Source: Chryseobacterium balustinum (GTDB lineage: Bacteria > Bacteroidota > Bacteroidia > Flavobacteriales > Weeksellaceae). Taken from it: a stretch of DNA of 64,000 nt. The position numbers and the translations under genes are program-made. The DNA lies in the NCBI RefSeq assembly GCF_900168205.1, contig NZ_FUZE01000012.1, positions 50,763 through 114,762 of the forward strand, written 5' to 3'. How positions within the stretch are numbered: the first letter of the stretch is position 1; each line of letters begins with the position of its first letter. Below, in pieces: positions 26,507-33,792 of this stretch. The notes beneath the pieces were generated by a model. The model made no database searches and was not told the DNA's origin. It was given only the letters and a program-made list of their open reading frames with translations.

Positions 26507-28387
26507 TTATTGTTTAGGAGTTACAGTGTAAATATTCGGTTTTGGCATTTCTTTAATCGATTCATCCAAATAATAATCGGTGTGCGGTGGCTGATTGTAA
26601 CCCACATTTTGCCAAACGATACTCAAACGATATTGTGGATTGTGCATCAAAGTATACAATCTGTGCTTGGTAGGAATTGTGGTAGAAAAAATTCTCAATT
26701 CCTGATTGTCTGCTGTTTTGTACATTACTTCTTCACGCCAGTCTCCAAAAAGATCGGCAACCAAAGACGGATTCTTTTTAGTTCCGTTATTCGATTCACA
26801 CTGAAAGCTTTTAGCATCGAAAATCACGTTCGACTGTTCTTTTTTCCAGTCCCATTTTGAAACGACAGTTCCATCTAAAATTTCGCTTAAAAAATCTCCA
26901 TCCCAATAGATTCCCATATTGGCAGGCGGGTTTTTGTCGCTAATTTTTTTTCCTTTTGCGCTGTAAACTCCTTTCAATCCTGCTCCTGCAGCCCAAGATT
27001 CTGAACCTTCGTAACGAGGGTCGATATTTAAAGACAAACCTCTTCCCGGTCCTTGAAATTTACCTGCTTTACTATAAACTGTCGAAGGTAATTTCCATAA
27101 GACATTTCCGGTTTTCCCATCCCGAAAATGCGCTCCCGCATCATCAAATCTTTCCTGAATATCAAAAATTTCCAGTCCCGGATTGCTTGGGTCTAAATCA
27201 CCAACGTGCAAAGCATCGCCGTGACCATAACCTGTGCTGTTCAAAACTTTTCCGTCGTCATCAACGGTCATTGCACCGTAAACAATTTCATCTTTTCCGT
27301 CGTTATCGACGTCTGCAATAGCTAAATTATGATTTCCTTGTCCTCGATATTGCTTATTTTCTTCTGAACTTTCAGTATCAAAAAGCCATCGTAAACTCAG
27401 TTTTTTATCTTTAAAATCCCAGGCTGCAATAGCTGTTCGTGTGTAATATCCTCTCGACATAATGATACTCGGCGTTTTTCCGTCCAAATAAGCGACAGCT
27501 CCCAAAAACCGGTCGATACGATTTCCTTTTGCATCGCCCCAAGTTTCCGTCATTTGCTCGGCGGTTGGATTTAAACTTTCAGCAAACCTTGGAACCTGAT
27601 AATTGACTGTATGAATTTCTTCGCCCGTTTCGCCATTAAAAACCGTTAAAAATTCCGGTCCGGAAAGAATCATTCCGTTTTCGTTGACGTAATTTTTTGT
27701 AGGATCTCCGATAAACTTTCCTTTTCCGTCTTTGCTTCCATCGGCGGTTTTCATTACGATTTCAGCTTTGCCGTCCTGGTCTAAATCGTAAACCAAAAAT
27801 TGTGTATAATGCGCACCTTCTCGTATGTTCTTCCCTAAATTAATCTCCCACAAAAGTTTACCATTCATTTTATAAGCCTGAATAATCGGTGGATCTGTCT
27901 CGCCTTTTTGACTATTATCTTTTGACCTTCCTGTTTGATGAAGGATAATTTCATATTCGCCATCGCCATCCAGATCTGCAACAGAAGCATCATTTGGTGT
28001 GTATCCAATTGGTGTTTTTAATGGAATTGAAAAATATGGTTTCTGATTCGCTACATATTTTGCAGAATCAATGTCTATCGTTTTATCCTGAGTATTTGAT
28101 TTAACGAAATAGGTATAATTCTTTGCTTTGTCAGCGGTTTTATCTAAAAAATTAGTTTCATTTAGAAGTGATTTTTCATTCAGTTTTTTGGTCGAATTGT
28201 TATCAACTCGATATAAATCAAAATGGGTATTTTGAGCTTCTGTTCCGAGCAAACGCCAACTTACAAAAACTCCCGAATCTGCAGGCATAGCGACAATTCC
28301 TCTTTTCAGATATTCCATTTGTCTTTGTGCAGAAAAGAATTGCGAAAACAAAACCGCAATTGTAATGTACTTAAATTTTATATTCAC
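26507..28387 (-). CDS. PL11 rhamnogalacturonan lyase (YesW-like)
   Basis: A 626-residue protein with a signal peptide (FFSAQ). It shows the PL11 pattern: RQMEYLKRGIVAMPADSGVFVSWRLLG at the N-terminus, an eight-bladed beta-propeller with Asp-rich calcium-like loops (DLDGDGEYEIILHQTG, DLDQDGKAEIVMKTADG, DVDNDGKDEIVYG), FNGETGEEIHTVNY, and SLVADLFGDWREEV near the C-terminus. It cleaves the rhamnose-galacturonate backbone of RG-I by beta-elimination, leaving unsaturated ends for GH105. Size and motif order match YesW of Bacillus. A 328-bp gap precedes it, so an internal promoter is possible. Confidence 0.92.
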   Translation of the reverse strand: MNIKFKYITIAVLFSQFFSAQRQMEYLKRGIVAMPADSGVFVSWRLLGTEAQNTHFDLYRVDNNSTKKLNEKSLLNETNFLDKTADKAKNYTYFVKSNTQDKTIDIDSAKYVANQKPYFSIPLKTPIGYTPNDASVADLDGDGEYEIILHQTGRSKDNSQKGETDPPIIQAYKMNGKLLWEINLGKNIREGAHYTQFLVYDLDQDGKAEIVMKTADGSKDGKGKFIGDPTKNYVNENGMILSGPEFLTVFNGETGEEIHTVNYQVPRFAESLNPTAEQMTETWGDAKGNRIDRFLGAVAYLDGKTPSIIMSRGYYTRTAIAAWDFKDKKLSLRWLFDTESSEENKQYRGQGNHNLAIADVDNDGKDEIVYGAMTVDDDGKVLNSTGYGHGDALHVGDLDPSNPGLEIFDIQERFDDAGAHFRDGKTGNVLWKLPSTVYSKAGKFQGPGRGLSLNIDPRYEGSESWAAGAGLKGVYSAKGKKISDKNPPANMGIYWDGDFLSEILDGTVVSKWDWKKEQSNVIFDAKSFQCESNNGTKKNPSLVADLFGDWREEVMYKTADNQELRIFSTTIPTKHRLYTLMHNPQYRLSIVWQNVGYNQPPHTDYYLDESIKEMPKPNIYTVTPKQ

Positions 28388-28715
28388 GATAAATGGATTT
28401 TGTTTTTTAATAATTATTCACTTAAAATCACAATTTCTTTTTAAATAATTCTTTTGTCTTAAAACAAAAGAATCAAAAATTCAAGACTTGGAAACTTCCG
28501 CTAAAAATTAAAATTTACTCCTAAAATTTCCAAACTTGCGCGAAATAAGCATTCTTTCTTCGAATTAAACTTTGTGTCGCGCTTCGAACAGTGGGAGTTT
28601 TTTAACGGATTAAATTTTATTTTTTTTAACGCTCCATTTTCCTATGTCAATAAATTTGATAATCTAAATAACCTTGGACAATTAAACAATAATTCAATCG
28701 ATTGCACTTCTGTTT
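28388..28715. other. Noncoding gap inside the RG-I operon
   Basis: No gene is supported. It holds a short hairpin-like TTCTTTTGTCTTAAAACAAAAGAA (28449-28472; TTCTTTTG with CAAAAGAA), and a palindromic TTCAATCGATTGCA at 28693-28706 that fits the LacI-type pattern. The shared 19-bp element is absent. The rest looks like intergenic repeat-type sequence. Confidence 0.5.
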
Positions 28716-29519
28716 TTATTTTTTTGAAGTTTGCTTCAACAGCCACTTTACCCATTCTTCAGTTCCCTGATAATTGGTAAAATCTGCGGGTAATTTTTTG
28801 CCGTCGATATATTCGTTGTAACACCAAGGATCGCCTAATGCGAAAACCGTCCCTTTGCCGAATTTTGCAATAGCTCCGATATTTTTCCCTTCTGCTGACA
28901 ACAATTCTTTGGCTGGATTTTTCACAGAAATCGTTGCCACTTCTTTCATATATAATTTTTGCTCAGAAAAAATTTCATTTCCTTCAGGAACCATCACTTT
29001 TCCCTGTTCAAATTCTCTTTTCTGAACCCGGTTATAACTGTCATCGTTGAAATGAATTCCGAATTCTCCAGCTAATTTGTTGAAATGTTCAAATTCCGAA
29101 TTACCGTTGTCGTTGCTCATCAATACCAAAACACCTCCTTTTTTAACCCAATCCTTCAAATTTTTGATGCTTGTTGGGTCTATCAGATTGGCCTTTCCGC
29201 CGTACGCTTCTTTGTCAATATCTGCATCAACGATGATGTAAATATTGGCATTTTTCAAATCTTTTTTGGTGGGTGCAGTTGTCAAAGTACTGATTTCCGC
29301 ACCTTGTTTTGTGAAAATTTCTCCCAACAAAGAAAATCCACCATTGGTAGTGTCGTTCCACGTGTAATGCCAAGATTCCAATTCTTTGGTTTCTTTATTT
29401 TCTTTTTTTTCGTTGTTAAAAAAATTATCTAAAACGACTTTGGGTTTCTGCTGAGCATTAGAAAAACTGAATGTCAGCAAAGTTCCTAATGCGAATGTTT
29501 TTAATATTTTGTTATTCAT
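28716..29519 (-). CDS. Exported DUF4350/GATase-fold protein of unknown function
   Basis: A 267-residue protein with a signal peptide (SNAQ). The core resembles the class I glutamine-amidotransferase-like flavodoxin fold seen in DUF4350 and GldG-type proteins: a first block around FSLLGEIFTKQGAEISTL, then NANIYIIVDADIDKEA, LKDWVKKGGVLVLMSNDNGN and later GKGTVFALGDPWCYNEYID. No amidotransferase Cys nucleophile is evident, so it is more likely a binding or structural domain. It is 13 bp after GH106 and in the RG-I operon. Similar proteins are recalled near GH105 genes in Bacteroidetes, sometimes fused. Its job in pectin use is unknown. Confidence 0.75.
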   Translation of the reverse strand: MNNKILKTFALGTLLTFSFSNAQQKPKVVLDNFFNNEKKENKETKELESWHYTWNDTTNGGFSLLGEIFTKQGAEISTLTTAPTKKDLKNANIYIIVDADIDKEAYGGKANLIDPTSIKNLKDWVKKGGVLVLMSNDNGNSEFEHFNKLAGEFGIHFNDDSYNRVQKREFEQGKVMVPEGNEIFSEQKLYMKEVATISVKNPAKELLSAEGKNIGAIAKFGKGTVFALGDPWCYNEYIDGKKLPADFTNYQGTEEWVKWLLKQTSKK

Positions 29520-29532
29520 TTATTTTAAAATT

Positions 29533-32310
29533 TTATTTTGAATAATGGATTGGAATTAATTGAATCTTGCCATCCAAACCGGAAGTTTGTACTTTCCAAT
29601 TGGATGCGTCGAATGGTTTATAATCGATATTTACAAAATTGATTTCGTGATAATTTCTCCACTGGATTTTATTTTCATCCATATATTTAATTCGATTCGC
29701 CATCAGATTACAAACCTCGATTTGAATGGTATTTTTTCCTTTCTTTAAATATTTTCCAATGTTGATTTCAAACGGAATGCTCCACACAATTCCTGCATCC
29801 TGACCATTGACGATTACTTTTGCACTTTCGTACAGCTTGTTAAATTTCAGAACAAAATCATCTGCTTTATTTTTCTTTAGTTTAAATGAAGTCGTATACA
29901 CTCCTGTTCCTGAAAAACTCTGCGTTGATGAATCTTCTGTAAAATTCGTCCAAGGTTGAAGCTTGTTTAAAGTTTTGGATTTCGGAAGTTCAGGTCCGCC
30001 TTCTTTGAAAGTCAGTTGCCAAGGTTGATTTAAAACAATCGGAGTATCTGTTTTTTCAATATATTTCCATTTTGAAATTGAATTATCTGTATTTTCAGAA
30101 GCTTTTACAACTAATGATTCACCAGATTTTAGTTGAATTCTAACCGAATTATTCTGTGTTTCACCAATTCCAAAATTTCCATTTTCAGGATTCATCAAAG
30201 CCACCTGTTTTCCTGAATAATTTAAAGGAACAAACTCATTGATTTCTTTTGAAGTATGATTGACGATGTAATAATATTTTCCGCCATCAAACTGTCTTCT
30301 TACGAATTTCAATCCGGTGTCGGTCAGTTTTTCTCTTTCTATTTTTAAATATTCTAAAGCTTTCGCAACATCCGAACTCAAAACAATTTTACCTTTTCCG
30401 AAGCTTGCCATTTTCACATTTCCGGCCTGGTTTTGAAACGGAATTTTATTCCATAAAGATTTTAATTGAGTTCTTCTTTTTTCCACTTCAAAATTTCCTG
30501 GAATATCTTTCGGTTCGTTTTGAAAAATAATTGAAGCTCCGTTTTGAGCCAATTCCAAAATATTTTTTAAAGTAGATTCAGGCAAATAAGTCAATTCCGG
30601 AATAACTAAAACCTTGTAAGAACCACCATTTTTGGTAACGTGAATATTCTGATTTTCCGACTTCGATTCGCTAATCATTTTATCAGAAACCATATCAATA
30701 GAATATCCAATTTTGCTTAATTCTGTCAGGTTTTTGTACATCACTGTTGGCTGTAACCACTTTTCAACATTATGAACTTTAAATGTTACATCTTTCCCTT
30801 TCGGACTCGCCCATTGGTCATAAATTGGCCAATACATCAACAGTTCATTATCTGGTTTTCCGCTCTGCAAAACACTTTGAGTTCTTTCAATATAAGAATT
30901 AAGACCTTTCAAATGCGGCCACAAGCTATTCTCCGAAACAAAATTGGTAGAAGCATAAAACAGCCAGCCTGGAAACTGAACATCTGAAGGCGTATACGTC
31001 GTTCCGTGGTAAAAAATGTGATTGATTCCAGACAAAAAAATCTGCTCGGCTTCGGGTTTTACCTGTGACCACGAAGTTTTAAAATGTTCCGTCAACCACG
31101 TAAAAGATTCATTAGAAATCAAAGGTTTTCCGGTAACATTTGCAGCCGAAGATGCAAATTTCAGCATATTAATATCAGGAATTTCTTTTGTATTGATATC
31201 TTCCACATTTCTTCTCAACCCTGTAATATCGAATTTTGTGCTTCCAAAAGTTTCAGATTCAGGAATATCGACCGCAGCATACAAATCCAATAAATTTCCC
31301 GGCGAACCGTGTGCTTGATTGGTATTTTTAGAATTTTTGGAATGTGCCCAATTGGTGAAATCTTTGGTGAAATTATTTAAAATCAATTCACTCATCGTTT
31401 CTCTGTAATCTGATTTTATTCTACCCGCAATTTCGTTTTCTTCATTATTTACCAAATATTTGATGTACGGGCTTACATCGTATCCCCGTCTTTTTTTAAA
31501 TTCATCTTTAAAATCCGGCGTCCAATCAGCGTTGTAAACTTCGTAACTATCATTGAAAAAAGAACGAACTCCGTAGTTGGAATTTCCAAAAGCTTTATCA
31601 AAAGTTTTCAAATAATCTTTAGTTGCTTCCGGTGAAAAATGGTCTAAAGTATAACCATCTCCTCCCGGAGCTGCACGTTTTACTTTTTGAAGCGTTTTTC
31701 CAATAAAAACTGCATAAACAGTCCATTTACCAGAATTAGGTTTCCAATCTAAAACACCATCACTATTCACTTTATCAGTCAAAACAACAGCTTCGTTTTT
31801 CTCATTATAAGCCGTTACAATATCTAATTTAACCGTCTTTAAATTCTTTTGTTTTTCATCTTTTAAAACAATCTTTTCCGAAAATTTTTCATCTGGAGCA
31901 ATCGTGTAAGTCTGAACAATCATTTTCGTCGCAGCATCCTGTTCGTCAACCTGCGGTCCACCAATTGGCCAACCTGTTCCAACCGACATATCGACACCCA
32001 TATTCAGGCTTTTTGCTTTGTTGGTAGTGAACTGAAGCATTTTCATCCATTCCGGAGAAAGATAATTGATGTATTTATCTTCAAATCCTTTTGCACCATA
32101 AATTGGAACGATTTCTACACCTCCAAAACCTGCTTGGGAAAGTGTCGTCAATTGTTTATCTAATCCTTTTTCATCAACGGCACTTCCCATCCACCACCAA
32201 CGTGTCCAAGGTTTGGCAGTCTCAGTAGTTTTTGGCCACGGATTTTGTGCGGAAAGATTTCCGAACGCAAAACAGATAACGCTGAGTTTTATGATATTTT
32301 TAATTTTCAT
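29533..32310 (-). CDS. GH106 alpha-L-rhamnosidase
   Basis: A 925-residue exported enzyme. The start at 32310 (MKIKNIIKLSVICFAFG) gives a clean signal peptide ending LSAQ; the upstream ATG would precede it with charged residues. GH106 hallmarks are PWTRWWWMGSAVDEKGL, QLTTLSQAGFGGVEIVPIYG, MGVDMSVGTGWPIGGP, DHFSPEATKDYLKTFDKAFG, FNDSYEVYNADWTPDFKDEF and, downstream, WLFYASTNFVSENSLWPHLKGLN. The C-terminal beta-sandwich (residues about 770-920) resembles a GH2-type sugar-binding domain. Family members release terminal L-rhamnose from RG-I oligosaccharides or related glycans with inversion. It would follow GH105 and supply rhamnose for RhaT. Confidence 0.92.
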   Translation of the reverse strand: MKIKNIIKLSVICFAFGNLSAQNPWPKTTETAKPWTRWWWMGSAVDEKGLDKQLTTLSQAGFGGVEIVPIYGAKGFEDKYINYLSPEWMKMLQFTTNKAKSLNMGVDMSVGTGWPIGGPQVDEQDAATKMIVQTYTIAPDEKFSEKIVLKDEKQKNLKTVKLDIVTAYNEKNEAVVLTDKVNSDGVLDWKPNSGKWTVYAVFIGKTLQKVKRAAPGGDGYTLDHFSPEATKDYLKTFDKAFGNSNYGVRSFFNDSYEVYNADWTPDFKDEFKKRRGYDVSPYIKYLVNNEENEIAGRIKSDYRETMSELILNNFTKDFTNWAHSKNSKNTNQAHGSPGNLLDLYAAVDIPESETFGSTKFDITGLRRNVEDINTKEIPDINMLKFASSAANVTGKPLISNESFTWLTEHFKTSWSQVKPEAEQIFLSGINHIFYHGTTYTPSDVQFPGWLFYASTNFVSENSLWPHLKGLNSYIERTQSVLQSGKPDNELLMYWPIYDQWASPKGKDVTFKVHNVEKWLQPTVMYKNLTELSKIGYSIDMVSDKMISESKSENQNIHVTKNGGSYKVLVIPELTYLPESTLKNILELAQNGASIIFQNEPKDIPGNFEVEKRRTQLKSLWNKIPFQNQAGNVKMASFGKGKIVLSSDVAKALEYLKIEREKLTDTGLKFVRRQFDGGKYYYIVNHTSKEINEFVPLNYSGKQVALMNPENGNFGIGETQNNSVRIQLKSGESLVVKASENTDNSISKWKYIEKTDTPIVLNQPWQLTFKEGGPELPKSKTLNKLQPWTNFTEDSSTQSFSGTGVYTTSFKLKKNKADDFVLKFNKLYESAKVIVNGQDAGIVWSIPFEINIGKYLKKGKNTIQIEVCNLMANRIKYMDENKIQWRNYHEINFVNIDYKPFDASNWKVQTSGLDGKIQLIPIHYSK

Positions 32311-32342
32311 TATTAAATCTTTACTTTTAACGTTTGTCATTT

Positions 32343-32446
32343 AACTTCGTTCAGTTCGAGCAAGCTCTCGTGTCGAGGAACGAGAAATCTGCTTACAAAT
32401 AGATTCTTCACTCCACTTCGTTTCATTCAGAATGACAAACTGCTTA
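32343..32446. repeat. Dispersed intergenic repeat between GH106 and CE12 genes
   Basis: The stretch combines CTTCGTTCAGTTCGAGCAAG, CGTGTCGAGGAACGAGAAAT and CACTTCGTTTCATTCAGAAT motifs typical of short palindromic intergenic repeats in this group (recalled resemblance). It splits an otherwise tightly packed operon and carries no ORF. Confidence 0.5.
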
Positions 32447-32466
32447 TTATTACTCAGAGATTTTTT

Positions 32467-33792
32467 TCAATTTCCATCGGGTTTTAAAGTTTCCATAAAG
32501 ATACTTTCTGGCCAATGGAATTTTTCAACATCATCAGGTTTATTGGGGTTAAAATTTTTATAACTTTTTGAAATATATTTCTTCAAAGGCAAATTTTCAT
32601 CAACAATAGATTTTACCACACACTTCGCCAATTCGTATGCCCCATATGTGTTGAAATGCGTATCATCTGCCAAAGCGGTCGCCTGATTGGGATAAGAATT
32701 TGCAGGATAATAGACAAATGCTTTCTTTGCAGCTTCCGGACCCATTGCTTCAAATAAGGTTTTACTCAACGCATTCAAATCAATTAAATATACATTTTCT
32801 TCTTTTGCAATTTCACGCATTGCATCGGGAAAGTCATCCAAAGTATTGACAATTTTATTATTTTTATCAAAAACACGACGGTTCATCGAAGTAACTAAAA
32901 CAGGAACTGCACCCAGTTGTTTTGCTTTCAGAATCCATTCTTTTAACCTTTTTCTATAACCGGATTTCGTACTGTTTCCGTATTTCTGGTCGTTGTGCCC
33001 AAACTGGATGAACAGATAATCTCCGGGTTTTATTTTATTCCAGATTTTATCGATTCGGTGGCGATCTTCAAATGCTTTTAAAGTTTCTCCGCTTTCGGCA
33101 TAATTCGCAATAACGACTTCATTCGGAACGAAAAAATACGGCAACATTTGCCCCCAAGACGCCCAAGGCTCATATTGCGCGTCGACAACTGTAGAATCAC
33201 CCGTTATAAATATCGTTTTAGCACTTTTGTTGGGTTGGACGATTACCGAACAGACTTTCGGAGCCTTGTCGTTGAATTCAATGGTCAATAAGTTGTCCCA
33301 ATGTAAATATTTTCTTTCTCTCGGTTTTAACTTTACAATCCCGATTTCAATTCCATTTTGATTTCGGATAATGCTATCTTTTACGTGAACTGTAATTTGT
33401 TTTTCAACAATTTCACCTTTCTTTGTTTTGACATCATTCAGCATCAGTCGACGGTTTTCTACACGGACAGTTGTTTCAGAAGTTCCTTTTGAATCGCCTA
33501 GATTTAATTGAATATCATAATTGCCTTCAGGAATCGCAACTGAAAAATAAAATGGTTTATCGCTCGTAATAAAATCACTTGTCAAAGCATTTCCTCCATT
33601 ATATACAGATTTTAAACCGGAAATATCCATAAATCCGTAACCGATTTTTTTATCAAATTTTGAAGTTGATGTAATCGGAATGAAACCTTTTTCGACTCTG
33701 TTTCCACCAAAATCAAACTTAAAAGTTGTCTGTTGTGCTAACAAAAACGAACCTAAGAAAAGCGTTAAAAATTTCATCCAATTCTTCATCAT
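32467..33792 (-). CDS. CE12-type acetylesterase with N-terminal beta-domain
   Basis: A 441-residue exported protein. After the signal peptide (LLAQQ), residues about 20-180 form a beta-sandwich-like domain (FKFDFGGNRVEKGF, KKIGYGFMDI, YDIQLNLGD), probably carbohydrate binding. Residues about 195-440 are a CE12 SGNH esterase: IFITGDSTVVDAQYEPWAS (Ser nucleophile), NYAESGETLKAFE, FIQFGHNDQKYG and ADDTHFNTYGAYELA (Asp-His). It would deacetylate rhamnogalacturonan. Its start codon overlaps the GH2 stop by one base (TAATG), so the two are coupled. Having two architecturally different CE12 enzymes in one operon suggests division between acetyl positions or between polymer and oligomer. Confidence 0.9.
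   Translation of the reverse strand: MMKNWMKFLTLFLGSFLLAQQTTFKFDFGGNRVEKGFIPITSTSKFDKKIGYGFMDISGLKSVYNGGNALTSDFITSDKPFYFSVAIPEGNYDIQLNLGDSKGTSETTVRVENRRLMLNDVKTKKGEIVEKQITVHVKDSIIRNQNGIEIGIVKLKPRERKYLHWDNLLTIEFNDKAPKVCSVIVQPNKSAKTIFITGDSTVVDAQYEPWASWGQMLPYFFVPNEVVIANYAESGETLKAFEDRHRIDKIWNKIKPGDYLFIQFGHNDQKYGNSTKSGYRKRLKEWILKAKQLGAVPVLVTSMNRRVFDKNNKIVNTLDDFPDAMREIAKEENVYLIDLNALSKTLFEAMGPEAAKKAFVYYPANSYPNQATALADDTHFNTYGAYELAKCVVKSIVDENLPLKKYISKSYKNFNPNKPDDVEKFHWPESIFMETLKPDGN

Noticed and set aside
28574..28780. Short plus-strand frames in the gap before PL11
   Set aside because: No family resemblance, and the frame runs into the end of the DUF4350-like gene on the other strand.
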